A stretch of DNA of 64,000 nucleotides from CBDCYS01 sp965226245 (GTDB lineage: Bacteria; Acidobacteriota; Terriglobia; Bryobacterales; UBA6623), in NCBI GenBank assembly GCA_965226245.1, contig CBDDCL010000015.1:2914001-2978000 (forward strand). The letters are read 5' to 3'. Below are positions 51,975 through 62,500 of this stretch, piece by piece. The first letter of the stretch is position 1; the number at the start of each line of letters is the position of its first letter. A program made the position numbers and the translations under genes. The notes under the pieces are model-generated. The model ran no database searches and was not told the origin of the DNA. It worked only from the letters and a program-made list of their open reading frames with translations.

Positions 51975-52095
51975 GGGTTGGTCTTGGGTGAATGCGAGGC
52001 GGTGCGCCGATTCCCTGTCTTGACGTTTTTCCGGTGTCCGCCCCGATGACCGGCTTTGGCTTAAGCCGCGGACACGAAATTGACCACTCATTGAT

Positions 52096-53010
52096 ATGTC
52101 ATTACTCGTAGTTGGATCTGTCGCCTATGACGGCGTCGAAACTCCCCACGGCAAAGTGGAACGCATGCTGGGAGGCTCGTGCACTTACATTTCGCTGGCT
52201 GCCAGCCATTTCACCGGCGTGAAACTCGTGGGCATCGTCGGCGAGGATTTTGCGCCGGACGACGAGGGGATTTTGGCCGACCACGGCATCGATCTGAGCG
52301 GACTCGAAAAGGTTCCGGGCAAGACCTTCTTTTGGTCCGGCGTTTACTCGCAAAACATGAACGAGCGAACGACCCTCACGACGGACCTGAACGTCTTCGC
52401 CGACTTTAATCCCAACCTGCCCAGTGCTTATCAGTCGGCTCCGTACGCTTTTTTTGGGAACATCCACCCGGCGCTTCAAAAACAAGTGCGCGGCCAGATG
52501 AAGGCCGCAAGGTTCGTCGGCGGCGATACCATGAATTTCTGGATTAAAGGAACGCCGGAAGAGCTGCGCGAGACGATCAAAGAGTGGGACTTTATTTTGA
52601 TTAACGATGAGGAAGCCCGGCTGCTTTCCGGGGACTACAATCTGCGGCAGGCAGCGAAAAGCATCCATGAGATGGGCCCCCATACGGTTGTGATCAAGCG
52701 CGGCGAATACGGGGCCGTGCTGTTCCGTCCCGAGGGATATTTCATTGCTCCGGGGTTCTTGCTCGAATCGGTTTTCGATCCCACCGGCGCCGGCGACTCG
52801 TTCGCGGGCGGGTTCATGGGCTATCTTGCCGAGCAAGGAATCGAGAACATCGACGAGGCCTCTCACGCCCACCTGCGAAAGGCAATGATCTACGGCTCGG
52901 TGATGGGCAGTTTTTGCTGCGAGCAGTTCGGAGTGGGGCGGTTGCGCACGCTGAACAGAGACGAGATCGAAGCGCGCTACAAAGAGTTCAAGGAGTTTAC
53001 GAAATTCTAG
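52096..53010 (+). CDS. PfkB-family carbohydrate/nucleoside kinase
   Basis: The 304-residue protein carries the two PfkB marks: an N-terminal glycine pair in MLGGSCTYISLAASHFTG and the C-terminal anion-hole motif DPTGAGDSFAGGFMGY with the catalytic Asp. VIKRGEYGAVLFRPEGY forms the nucleotide site. It phosphorylates a sugar or nucleoside with ATP. Standing right after mtnP, a role in purine or thioribose salvage is plausible, and adenosine kinase-like use is possible, but the substrate cannot be read. C-terminal GSFCCEQFGVGRL is a mark of this subgroup. Confidence 0.87.
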   Translation: MSLLVVGSVAYDGVETPHGKVERMLGGSCTYISLAASHFTGVKLVGIVGEDFAPDDEGILADHGIDLSGLEKVPGKTFFWSGVYSQNMNERTTLTTDLNVFADFNPNLPSAYQSAPYAFFGNIHPALQKQVRGQMKAARFVGGDTMNFWIKGTPEELRETIKEWDFILINDEEARLLSGDYNLRQAAKSIHEMGPHTVVIKRGEYGAVLFRPEGYFIAPGFLLESVFDPTGAGDSFAGGFMGYLAEQGIENIDEASHAHLRKAMIYGSVMGSFCCEQFGVGRLRTLNRDEIEARYKEFKEFTKF

Positions 53011-53488
53011 CTCGGCGAGGCTGAGAAGGGAGTGGACCCCAACTCTAATGCTGTTCACTTAGCAGTTCAGCGGACGGTTCTTGTTGCACGGCGCATGGTC
53101 TTGTTTCGGGCATTGTTGAACGAGCCGCCGCACATCGCTCTCCGCCGGAGACGCGGGGGACCGATTTGCTCCTTCGCCCCGTCAGGGCTTGCCTCGTGAG
53201 GTGTTAGCACCCAGGGTTCCGCTTCGCTTCACCCTGGGCTACGATCCTGCGCCGCTTCGCGGCTCAAGGGCTCAACGGCTCAACAACGACGTGGTGGAGC
53301 TCCCCGCTGGGGTTCTGGTAAATGTAGATGGGAAAGCCTTCCGGACTCTCGCCGATCGGCCCCTCATCAGTTCCTATGGAAACGATTGCCATATAACCAT
53401 GGCCACGGAGTGCAGTGGTACCATTTCAACCTTAGCTTACCATCGTTCTGATTGAAGAAGTAGTTTGCGCGTCGGCCGGAGAAATTCC
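53011..53488. other. Intergenic, no gene; inverted repeat
   Basis: A TTG-started frame at 53189 has no recognisable domain and I reject it. CCCAGGGT and ACCCTGGG (about 53211-53240) form an inverted repeat like those common in planctomycete and acidobacterial intergenic DNA. The last 30 bases include the GGAGA site of dapF. Confidence 0.5.
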
Positions 53489-54322
53489 GTGGCGATACCC
53501 TTCGTGAAAACCCAAGCCGTCGGCAACGACTTTCTCGTCGTCGAGGGAGTTCTCCTGGGGAAACTCGGCATTCCCGAGCAGCTCTACCCAGACCTTGCCC
53601 GGCAAATCTGCCATCGCTACCTTGGCGTGGGTGCGGATGGTCTCGAGTTGGTGTTCCCGCGCGGTCCCGACAGCCCCCCCGAAGTGGACACGGCGATCCG
53701 CATCTTCAACTCCGACGGCAGCGAGGCGGAAATTTCCGGCAACGGAACCCGCTGCGTAGCCGCCTGGCTCATCGATGCAAAAGGCGACCGGGAAACCCTC
53801 CACATAGCAACAAAGGCCGGGGTAAAGAAACTCCGGTTGACGGGCCGCGACGGTGATTGTTTCTTCCTTGAGATGTCCATGGGTCGGCCCATTTACGAAG
53901 AGGAAGACGTTGGTTGCTTGCTCGAAACGCAATCGGGCATGCACACCGTGACTGTGGTGAATGCCGGTAATCCTCAATGTGCGCTGATGGTAGAAAGCCT
54001 CGATCTCGACTGGCGCGCTCTGGGCCGCGAAATCGAAACCCATCCCCGCTTTCCGGACCGCACGAACGTGTCGTTCGTCAGAATCCTCGACCGCAACACC
54101 ATCGACGTCCGCTTTTGGGAACGCGGCGCGGGAGAGACCGCCAGTTCCGGCAGCGGCTCTACCGGCGCAACTGTAGCCGCAATCTTGTCAGGCAATGTCG
54201 AGAGTCCCGTGAAAGTCGTGACCGCCGGCGGCGACATGAACCTGCGCTGGGAGGACGAGGACATCATTCTCGAAGGTCCAGCCGTGATCGTGGCCCGCGG
54301 CGAGTATCGCTGGAACCAATGA
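53489..54322 (+). CDS. dapF: Diaminopimelate epimerase, with Ser for the second catalytic Cys
   Basis: A GTG at 53489 preceded by GGAGA gives the normal N-terminus (VAIPFVKTQAVGNDFLVVEG), so I prefer it to the TTG at 53465. The protein is 277 residues with both halves of the family fold: ISGNGTRCVA holds the first catalytic Cys (Cys89), and VVNAGNPQCAL and GAGETASSGSGSTGA mark the second half. In DapF the last motif normally has Cys (GAGETxACGTG), here Ser220. DapF interconverts LL- and meso-diaminopimelate for lysine and peptidoglycan. The change may reduce activity or reflect another substrate. Confidence 0.85.
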   Translation: MAIPFVKTQAVGNDFLVVEGVLLGKLGIPEQLYPDLARQICHRYLGVGADGLELVFPRGPDSPPEVDTAIRIFNSDGSEAEISGNGTRCVAAWLIDAKGDRETLHIATKAGVKKLRLTGRDGDCFFLEMSMGRPIYEEEDVGCLLETQSGMHTVTVVNAGNPQCALMVESLDLDWRALGREIETHPRFPDRTNVSFVRILDRNTIDVRFWERGAGETASSGSGSTGATVAAILSGNVESPVKVVTAGGDMNLRWEDEDIILEGPAVIVARGEYRWNQ

Positions 54323-54576
54323 AAGCGACTGTTCGAAGAGAAGAAGAATCCGTGCGCTAGCCAGCCCGTGGCAGAAGTGCAGTGCGCGCGAAAAATCGGG
54401 TACAGTCCCCATTTTTCGTGTCCACTTTGATTGAAAACACGGCGCTTACGAGCCACGAAAATCGGCTGGCAGTCCCCATTTTTCGCCGAACCCACTTCTA
54501 CCACGGGCTGCTAAAATAGGGACCCGGCGAAACCTTGTGACTCGAAGTCTCCGCCCCAATCTGGCGTACTGCATCC
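54323..54576. repeat. Intergenic 30-bp imperfect repeat
   Basis: Two similar units ending CAGTCCCCATTTTTCG lie at 54389-54418 and 54456-54485. Each begins with CGAAAA(A)TCGG, so CGAAAAAT can pair with ATTTTTCG as a hairpin. They may be terminators for dapF. Confidence 0.5.
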
Positions 54577-55950
54577 ATGCCCAGTTTTGATCTCGTCTCG
54601 CGGCCCGTGCCCACCATCGACACGCCTTTTCGCCGGATTGTGACTCCGATTCCAGTACCCGATTCAATCCCTCTGCTGGAGCGCCTTCACGCCGCCGAGC
54701 CACGGGCCATGCAGGGCCAGCCGCCGATTTTTTGGGACCACGCGGAAGGCTTCACGGTCCATGACCGCTGGGGCAACCGCTGGGTCGACTGGTCCTCGGG
54801 TGTCTTGGTCACGAATGCCGGACACAGCCCGCCCGCCGTAGTCGCCGCCATTCGCGCCCAAGCTGAGAGAGGGCTGCTGACTAACTACTGTTTTCCTAGT
54901 GAGATACGCCTGACACTTGTTGAAAAGCTTGAATCCCTGCTGCCCGAACCTCTCAAGAAAGTCTTTCTGCTCACCACCGGGTCGGAAACCGTCGAGTGCG
55001 CCGTGAAGTTGTGCCGCACGCACGGGGTCAAGGTCGGTGGCAAATCGAAAGCGACGATCGTCTCATTCCACAACGCCTTTCACGGACGCACCCTCGGATC
55101 ACAGCAGGCCGGCGGCATCCCAGCGCTCAAGGATTGGATTGTCAATCTGGACCCAGGGTTCGTTCAGGCGTCTTTTCCGGACGGCTACCGCTGTGCTGAT
55201 ACTTCGTTCGAATTTTTCGAGCGTTCCTTGAGCGAGCAGGGCGTCGCGCCCGGTCAAGTCGCAGGGGTTATCCTCGAGACCTACCAGGGAGGCGACGCGG
55301 CCTTCGCTCCGCCGGAGTACATGCAGCAACTCCGGAGTTGGTGCGACCGTCATCAGGCGTTGCTGGTGTGCGACGAGGTTCAAGCCGGCTTCGGCAGGAC
55401 CGGTACGATGTGGGGATTCGAACATTACGGCATCGTGCCGGATCTGGCCTGCTTGGGCAAAGGAATCAGCGGCTCCATGCCACTGTCGGCAGTGGCCGGG
55501 CGGCCCGACGTGATGGACCTGCATCCCCCAGGTAGCATGACCTCGACCCACACCGGAAACCCGATTTGTTGCGCGGCAGCGCTAGCGAGCATCGATACGA
55601 TCATCGAGCAAGACTTGGCCGGAAACGCGCGGCGCCTAGGAGCACGGTTGCAAGAGTCACTGGGCCGGATACAGGCTGACTTTTCAGACATAGCCATTGT
55701 CCTTGGAAAAGGCCTCGTCGCCGGAGTCGTGATCGCCGATCCCGAAAACCACGAACCCAACGCTTCACTGGCGTTTGAAATCGTTCGCCGGTCCATCGAG
55801 AAAGGCGTGCTCATGTTTAGCCCGGTCGGGTCGGGAGGCGGCACCGTGAAAATCGCGCCACCGCTCGTGATCACCGGCGAAGCGCTTGACGACTCGATGT
55901 CCGCCTTCCGTGAAGCGGTAGCCGAGGCGGTTGCGGCGACGAACGAATAG
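54577..55950 (+). CDS. Class III PLP-dependent aminotransferase
   Basis: The 457-residue protein has the class III pattern: VHDRWGNRWVDWSSGVLVTN, GHSPPAVVAAI, TTGSETVECAVKLCR, NAFHGRTLGS, LVCDEVQAGFGRTGTMWGFE with the PLP-ring Asp, the Schiff-base Lys in CLGKGISGSMPLSAV, and THTGNPICCAAALASI. It is close to 4-aminobutyrate/acetylornithine-type omega-aminotransferases, transferring an amino group with 2-oxoglutarate or pyruvate; the amine donor is unknown. An ATG start at 54577. It reads in the same direction as dapF and the oxidoreductase that follows. Confidence 0.88.
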   Translation: MPSFDLVSRPVPTIDTPFRRIVTPIPVPDSIPLLERLHAAEPRAMQGQPPIFWDHAEGFTVHDRWGNRWVDWSSGVLVTNAGHSPPAVVAAIRAQAERGLLTNYCFPSEIRLTLVEKLESLLPEPLKKVFLLTTGSETVECAVKLCRTHGVKVGGKSKATIVSFHNAFHGRTLGSQQAGGIPALKDWIVNLDPGFVQASFPDGYRCADTSFEFFERSLSEQGVAPGQVAGVILETYQGGDAAFAPPEYMQQLRSWCDRHQALLVCDEVQAGFGRTGTMWGFEHYGIVPDLACLGKGISGSMPLSAVAGRPDVMDLHPPGSMTSTHTGNPICCAAALASIDTIIEQDLAGNARRLGARLQESLGRIQADFSDIAIVLGKGLVAGVVIADPENHEPNASLAFEIVRRSIEKGVLMFSPVGSGGGTVKIAPPLVITGEALDDSMSAFREAVAEAVAATNE

Positions 55951-56004
55951 CGGCAGTGGCTTTATTACTTGCAGCGCAATGACCCGAGGGCCGCACTGGC
56001 TGAA

Positions 56005-56036
56005 AACAGAGCCGCGTCTGCAAGGGTGCGGTCGAG
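56005..56036. repeat. Copy of the 32-bp palindromic repeat arm
   Basis: AACAGAGCCGCGTCTGCAAG and the following GGTGCGGTCGAG match 32401-32432 with two mismatches. It lies 70 bp before the oxidoreductase start. Confidence 0.7.
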
Positions 56037-56106
56037 GCTAGTCAGTGCGTCGGGGCCGCCATCAGAATGCGGTCACCTGGCGATTGAAATTAAAGGGAGC
56101 AGCATC

Positions 56107-57321
56107 ATGAGCGAATCCAGCGAACTCTATCCAGCACTTCTCATCGGCGGCGGCATGATCAGCCGCGAGGTGGTCCTGCCCACTTTATTCCAGCTCCAGC
56201 GGTCGGGCGAGATCGGTGAGATTTCTGTCTGCTCCCGCCGCGGGCGGACGCTCGCCGGGCTGCGGGAGATGTACCCCAACCAGCCCTTCCGCTGCTACCC
56301 CGACGAATCGGCCGATCCGGAAGAATCGTTCCCCGACCTCTACAAACAGGCGATCGAAGACCTCCCCGAAGGCGGCATGGTGCTGGTCGCGACGCCGGAC
56401 CACCTGCACACCCCGGTCGTCTTGCACGCTCTCGAGCACGGCAAACACTGTGTTGTACAGAAACCGCTTTGCTTGAAGACGGACGAGCTCTTTGCCATCA
56501 AAAAAGCGGCCGATGCCAATGCCATGTACGTCCTGACCGACTACCACAAGAGGCATGACCCGGCTCTCCGCGTGGCCCGGCACCGCTTCCGCAAAGGCGA
56601 CCTTGGCGAAATGTTGCATGGCCACGCCTGGATCGAGGAGCGCCGCGAGATCCCCTTCAAGCACTTTGCACTGTGGATCCAGAACAGCTCGCCCTTCGAG
56701 TACGTCGGGGTCCATTATGTGGACGCTTACTACTACATCACTGGCCTGAAACCCCGCCGCGTGATCGCCTTCGGACAAAAGAAATTGCTGAAATCCCATG
56801 GGAAGGACGCTTTCGACGCGGTGCAGGCCGTGGTGGAGTGGGAAGATTCCTCAACTCTGTGGGTGCAGACTTCCTGGGTTCTCTCGGACAACGAAAGCGC
56901 GCTCACGAACCAGGGCATGATGCTGCACGGGACCAATGGTGAATACTGGGCGGACCACAAAGACCGCAACTGCCGCTTCATTACCGAGAAAGACGGCTAC
57001 GAAGACTACAACCCGAACTTCTTCCGAACCTACGATAGCTGGGATCCCGAGCACGAAACCGATGTTTGGGGCTATGGGTTTGAGTCCATCGCCCAGGGAG
57101 TGCGCGATATCATCTCACTTCAGCGGCGTACCGCCGGCCTGAGCGCCGATGACGCCCGGCGCGGTCGCCGACGGATTCTCGACACGCTCGCTCCCAAGCG
57201 GGCCCTTCCCGAGCAAGCGTTGGTTGGAACCTCAGTCAACGAGGCCGTGCGTCTCAGCATCGCGAACAACAACTCCGCCGTTGTCTTCAACGAGCGCTCC
57301 GAACCGCGCCTGGCAGAGTGA
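56107..57321 (+). CDS. Gfo/Idh/MocA-family oxidoreductase
   Basis: The ATG at 56107 has AAAGGGAGC upstream and gives 404 residues. The N-terminal Rossmann part has ALLIGGGMISREVVLPTL and ICVCSRRG-type strand IGEISVCSRRGRTLAG, then VLVATPDHLHTPVVLHALEH and the catalytic EKP-like VVQKPLCLKTDELFAIKKAA (QKP instead of EKP). The substrate domain has VGVHYVDAYYYITG. It oxidises or reduces a sugar or inositol with NAD(P). Export signals are absent. The frame extends upstream to 55969 but that part overlaps a palindromic repeat. Substrate unknown. Confidence 0.87.
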   Translation: MSESSELYPALLIGGGMISREVVLPTLFQLQRSGEIGEISVCSRRGRTLAGLREMYPNQPFRCYPDESADPEESFPDLYKQAIEDLPEGGMVLVATPDHLHTPVVLHALEHGKHCVVQKPLCLKTDELFAIKKAADANAMYVLTDYHKRHDPALRVARHRFRKGDLGEMLHGHAWIEERREIPFKHFALWIQNSSPFEYVGVHYVDAYYYITGLKPRRVIAFGQKKLLKSHGKDAFDAVQAVVEWEDSSTLWVQTSWVLSDNESALTNQGMMLHGTNGEYWADHKDRNCRFITEKDGYEDYNPNFFRTYDSWDPEHETDVWGYGFESIAQGVRDIISLQRRTAGLSADDARRGRRRILDTLAPKRALPEQALVGTSVNEAVRLSIANNNSAVVFNERSEPRLAE

Positions 57322-57413
57322 CTCCGGCTTTGAAGCAGCACGGGACAACGAGCCAGCGCCTAGCCTGATGCAAGGGTGACGCAACTGGGGGCGCATGAGT
57401 CCTAATAGTACTA

Positions 57414-58440
57414 ATGGGGTATTTAGTTGACTCCAGTAGCCACTACATCTTGGGGGTGGGGGTGCCGGCCCTGGTGGCCTCGACCATTGTCTTATAGGGA
57501 GCAGGGTCGGCGGCGACCGCCTGCTGGAGGAGGCGATAGAAAAGTTTGCCGCGCGACCGTGAGGTCCGCCGGTTGAAGCGGAACGTGAACTCGTCCAGGT
57601 AGTAGTCCAAATACTCGTGACTGACAGCCCCCTGGTGGGTCCCCAACAGCCAGCGCTTTAGCAGAGAGGCGACACGATGGACTCTCGGCAGCAGCTTACT
57701 CGCCGATTGCCGCTTCCCGCGCAGCACGGTGACTTCATGGCGGTATCCTTTGTTCTCCAATCCCGCATAGCCTTCCCAGCCGTCGGTGTGCACGAGGCTG
57801 CCAGGTTGGATAGCTTCTTCGACAAAGGCTTCCAAGCTCGCCGCTGAGGCATCCGCGATCCGACGGAGCCGGATGCGACCCATACCGCGCCCATCCTCCT
57901 CGGCAGCAACCGCAACTAACGCTTTGCCAACCATTTCGCGACCTCGGACGCCCTCTTCGACTCCGCCCACATACGTTTCGTCCACCTCCACCCGGCCGAC
58001 CAGCCGATTGCGACCGGGGCGCACCATGGCGCGGCGGAACTTGTGCAGCCAGGTCCAGGCGGTTACATAGCTACCCAAACCCAAGACCCGCTGCAACTCC
58101 AGCGCGCTGGCCCCGCCTTTTTGCGTTGTCACCCACCAAGCCGCCCGGAACCACAACGTCAAGGGCTTGCGGGTGTCCTGGAAAATCGTGCCCGCCGTCA
58201 CCGAGGCCTGGTAACCGCAGTCGGCGCAGAGCAGCAGATTGCGTTTGCTGGCCCATGAGGACTGGATCCCACAGCGCGGGCACACGAACCCCTCCGGCCA
58301 GCGCAGCTTCAGCAGGTACTCCCGGCACGCCTCCTCGGTCGAGAATCGAGCTTCCAACTCGACGAGGTTTCGGGGGTAGTCCTCCTTCATGCCCCCAACC
58401 ACAACATATTGTGGCTACTGGAGTCAACTAAATACCCCAT
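57414..58440 (-). mobile_element. IS1595-family element, copy 3
   Basis: 1027 bp with the same ends as copies 1 and 2. The 8-bp target duplication is TAGTACTA (57406-57413 and 58441-58448). Confidence 0.93.
57443..58390 (-). CDS. IS1595-family transposase (copy 3)
   Basis: Complete 315-residue frame from the ATG at 58390. It has the zinc ribbon CPRCG/CADCG, the DDE motifs VEVDETYVGG and VHTDGWEGYAGL, and the same C-terminus as copy 2 (EATRAGTPTPKM). The frame is intact and both ends are present, so this and copy 1 could each supply transposase for all three copies. Confidence 0.92.
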   Translation of the reverse strand: MKEDYPRNLVELEARFSTEEACREYLLKLRWPEGFVCPRCGIQSSWASKRNLLLCADCGYQASVTAGTIFQDTRKPLTLWFRAAWWVTTQKGGASALELQRVLGLGSYVTAWTWLHKFRRAMVRPGRNRLVGRVEVDETYVGGVEEGVRGREMVGKALVAVAAEEDGRGMGRIRLRRIADASAASLEAFVEEAIQPGSLVHTDGWEGYAGLENKGYRHEVTVLRGKRQSASKLLPRVHRVASLLKRWLLGTHQGAVSHEYLDYYLDEFTFRFNRRTSRSRGKLFYRLLQQAVAADPAPYKTMVEATRAGTPTPKM

Positions 58441-58448
58441 TAGTACTA

Positions 58449-58881
58449 TTCGCGGATTTGAAATATAAGGCTGCGTGCTAATATTTCTTCGTGCATGAGC
58501 ACAGTGTTTCTCGCCGATTATACATTACACAACAATGGCTTAATGATTATACACTAAGTAAACACACAATTCCACAAAACACATCCCTCCGCAACCTGAA
58601 ACAACGTTTTAACGTTTTGTAAGGCTCCGAAAGCGGCCGGTTCGGGTCGCCCAACGTGCCGGCCAACGACCAGGAACGCCAGTCATCTGTCCGTTTTAGT
58701 CTCTAAGATCTTCATCACCTTCAAGATACAGAAGATGTCCGCACCAGTGTCGCGGCGAACAATGAGACCGAAGACAGACGGTCGTACACTCTTCGGCCGG
58801 CGAATAATGGTGGTTCGCGGTTGGCTAAGGTCAAAATAAAAGTTCGTCCCTCGGTTGATCTGATTTACAGTATGTGTGATA
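58449..58881. other. AT-rich intergenic stretch, no gene recognised
   Basis: The region after the IS1595 copy is clearly richer in A and T than its surroundings (58460-58620). A minus-strand frame from 58881 to 58683 ends LKVMKILETKTDR and could be the tail of a gene cut by the MITE, but I see no motif. No RNA gene was found. Confidence 0.4.
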
Positions 58882-59413
58882 CCTGAATTATGCATTGCGG
58901 GGTGCACCTGAGGAGGGCTGAGCCGCAAGGGACCATTGGGGAACGCCCGAAAACATGGGGTAAAAAGGTAGGCTGGCAAAGATTCCAGCTTCACCAGCCA
59001 ACCCAAAGGAGGTCACCCAAATGGTTACCAAGCGAAAACAGCATAGCTCCCAAAGGGCCGTCAAACAAGGCCCAGCCGTGACGGTCTCGCAGCCCAATAA
59101 AATCGGGGCATCCACGCCTTGACAACTTCCGCGGCAGGAAGCCGACTCCCTACGGCGGCTTGCCGCCGGTAGTCGAGAGGGCGTTGATCTGAGAGCCTGG
59201 CTATGCGCTATGCATAAAATTTTATGCACTGGCCGCAACGTACTGGAAACACGCCACTTCGGAGCGGGGTTTTGCCGACGCGGATTCTGGGCGGGAGGGG
59301 AAACCGGGGACGGAGAAGCCAAAAGACCAGTTGCCGAGCTCCCACCTTACGACGGCCGTCAAGCCGCTACGAACGCAGCCGCACTCGCAAAGCGAATCTG
59401 TGCATAATTCAGG
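58882..59413 (+). mobile_element. 532-bp MITE related to IS1380 (copy C)
   Basis: Same length and apparently the same sequence as copy A, in the same orientation. Flanked by TGATA (58877-58881 and 59414-59418). It lies about 100 bp upstream of the OmpA-like gene and may affect its promoter. Confidence 0.92.
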
Positions 59414-59510
59414 TGATATCCTTATAAATATCCCGCCTTGTATTTAGAGACCGTTTTCTTGCTTCGGTTTCTTTCGAATTTCCATTCTTCTGTCCGAAAG
59501 GTGAATCATC

Positions 59511-62500
59511 ATGCGTAACCAACTCATTCTCATTGCGATTCTGTTATGCCTCTGCTCATCCCAGTTACCGGCTCAAGGTCTCACGACCACGGCCGCGAAA
59601 GAGGATTGGGAGGAGATCAATTTCGCGTTCGACCGGGCCATTCTTACCGACGGCTACCCGAGCCTGCTGCGGCTGGCCGAGTTGCTGAACGAGAACTCCG
59701 GCTACAGCGTCAAACTCGAGGGCCACGCCGACAGCTTCGGCTCGGAGCAGTACAACATCACACTCTCGGAGAAAAGGGCGCGGACCGTGCGGGACTTCTT
59801 GATCAAGTATGGAGCCCGCGCCGGACAGATATCGATCGTGGCCCGCGGCAAAGGTTCTCCCAAAGTCAGCAACGACACGAGCGAGGGGCGCTGGATGAAC
59901 CGCAGGGTCATGGTTACCTTGACGGACGCGCAGGGGCGCGTCATCAGCGAAGGAAGCGTCGGCGATGCTATCAAGTCCCTCGATGAGTTGGCACGAAAGC
60001 AAGACGATCTGGCAAAACAGCAGGAAGACTGCTGCAACAAGATACTCAAGAAGCTCGACGACGTTTTGGACCTGCTCAAGGATCTCAAAGCGGAAAACCA
60101 AGGCCTGAAGCAAGAAGTCGCTGGTCTGAAAAAAGGTCAGGAGGGCCTTCGAGACGAGTTGAGCAAGCGCGGCCCGGGACAGCCAGGCGATCAGCGAGCC
60201 GCGGCCGGCACACCGGGCACACCCGGAACGCCGGGCGCGCCGGGAACCCCTGGCACGCCAGGAACCGCTCAGGTGGCGAGCGGGACCGGCCCAGCGGGCG
60301 ACCGCCCGCCTTCCGCCATCAAGCAATACTCCACGGTCAACTTCAACATCGGTCCGGACACCCGGGATGGCAACGCCGCGTTCTCGGGTAAGGGCCGCTT
60401 CTTCCTGCCCTTCGCGAAGCGCCATGCTTTGCAGGCCGAAGGAGAGTTCTTCCACCAGTTTGGGCGTGACGAAGGCCAATTCGACGTCGGTCTCGTCAAC
60501 CGCTTCGGGAATGTCCAGGCGGGCCTGTTCTCGAGCTTCAAGGTCGTCAACTTCGAGGAGTTTGAACGTACCGGCACGCTCGGACAAGCTGCCTTCACTC
60601 TCGATTACGTATTCAAGAAGGGCCGCGTCGGCTTCTTTGGAACCAAGAAGTTCATGGACGGGGCAATCGTAAACGAAGCCCTGATCCGGCGGCACGTTCT
60701 GGAACAAACCTTCCTTCAGGTCGTCGACCAGGCGGGAGTCAGCACTGCCATAGCGGCCTGGGGCGACTCTTGGTTCGAGGGCAATGTTGGCGCCATGTTT
60801 CGGGACGGTGGCGACACTCGCCCGGGCGGTTCCATCCGTTACATCCATCCGATCAGCAGTAAGGTCGCGTTCACGGTGGAAGCCGGGCTGAACCAAACTC
60901 TGGTATCAAGCAATGACACCGGCCGCGTGGTTGTTGGACTCGAAATCGGCCAGTGGCTGAGCCCGAACAATTACGAAATGGAAGAGAGTGGGCCAGTGCC
61001 CGTTGACATTCCTCGGGTTCGCTATGAAGTCCTGAAGCGGCGCATCCGCAGCGGCAACGACGCTCCAGTCGCCGACGCGGGGCCGGACCATATCGGCGTT
61101 GAAGCCGGATCCATCACCCTCGACGGTTCCGCTTCATTCGACCCGGACGAAGACGAAATCACGTTTGCCTGGGATCAGATTGGCGGCCCGCCCGTCACCC
61201 TTTCCGGCGCCGATACAGCACAGGCATCCTTCCCGGCCGAGGAGGGCAAGGCCTATCAGTTCCGCTTGACCGTTCGCGATACTCGCGGCGCGGCCGACAC
61301 GGACCGCGTCACGGTGAGCACGCTGGACCGCCAAATCAAGATCGTGCGCTTCAGCGCTTCGCCACAAACGGTTCAGTCGGGCGAGCCCGTCACGGTCGTT
61401 TGGGAGGTTCAAAACGCAACGGAAGTGGAGATCAGCGGCATTGGCAAGGTCGACGCCACAAGCGGCGCCTCGACGGTCACGCTTTCCGAGACAACCACGT
61501 TTACCTTGACAGCTCGCAATCCCAAACGCGAGGTCAGCCAGTCGGTTGTGGTGACAGTGCTGACGCCGCAACCCCGCATCCGCCAGTTCACGGCAACACC
61601 AATGACAGTAGTCAAGGGTGAAACCGTGACACTCGTTTGGGAGACCGAAGACGCCGACCGGGTCAGCATCGACGCCATTGGCAGCGTCGCGCCGAACGGC
61701 ACGGCGACCGTCACGGTGAATGAGGCAACAACCTATGTGCTGACCGCCGCGAATGACCACGGCGAGGTCAGCGCAACCGCAGCCGTTTCCGTTACGGAGC
61801 CGCGGGTCGAGGCGCCTCAGGTGATTCGCTTCCTGGCGACGCCCGCCCAAGTGCCGAGCGGCGGTACGACGACGCTGGTTTGGGAGGTCCGCAACTCCGA
61901 CGACGTGACGATCACCGAGATCGGTCAGGTCGGATCGTCGGGCAGCTCGACGGTCACCGTCAACGAGACGAAGACCTTTACTCTCACAGCCCGTAACGAG
62001 GCTGGCGAGGTCAACGCCACGGCGGTCGTAACAGTCGCCGACAGCACGCCGGCGAAGATACTCGATTTCAAGGCAATGCCGGCCGTGGCGAAGGAGCCCG
62101 GTGACCCGGTGGTGCTGAGCTGGAGTACCGAGAACGCCACGCAGGTCAGCATCGTGGGCATCGGCGATGTCGCGGCCAGCGGCTCGGTCACGGTCAACCC
62201 GGTCGTCCGAACCACTTACGTGCTGATCGCTTATGGCGTCAACTCCGAGGTGTCTTCGGAAGTCACGGTGACGATTGAGAACGCCAACCGGGCGCCAATG
62301 GCCATCATCAACAACAACCGTGTTCTCTACGCTCCCGACAGCAGGCTGGCGACTTTGACTCTCGACGGAACCCGCTCCATGGATCCCGACGGAGATCCGA
62401 TCACATTCCAGTGGCGCAGTATCGGCCCGGGGAATGCGGAGATCTCGAATCCGACGTCTGCCACGCCGACGGTTCGGTTCCTGGACGGCACGGGGGCCTA

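Noticed and set aside
53189..53455. TTG-started plus-strand frame of 88 codons before dapF
   Set aside because: No family features, no ribosome site, and it runs over a palindromic repeat and the dapF leader.
58683..59006. Minus-strand frame running from the MITE into the AT-rich spacer
   Set aside because: Its first half is MITE sequence. After removing the MITE the rest has no start or motif I recognise, so I list it only as a possible gene tail.
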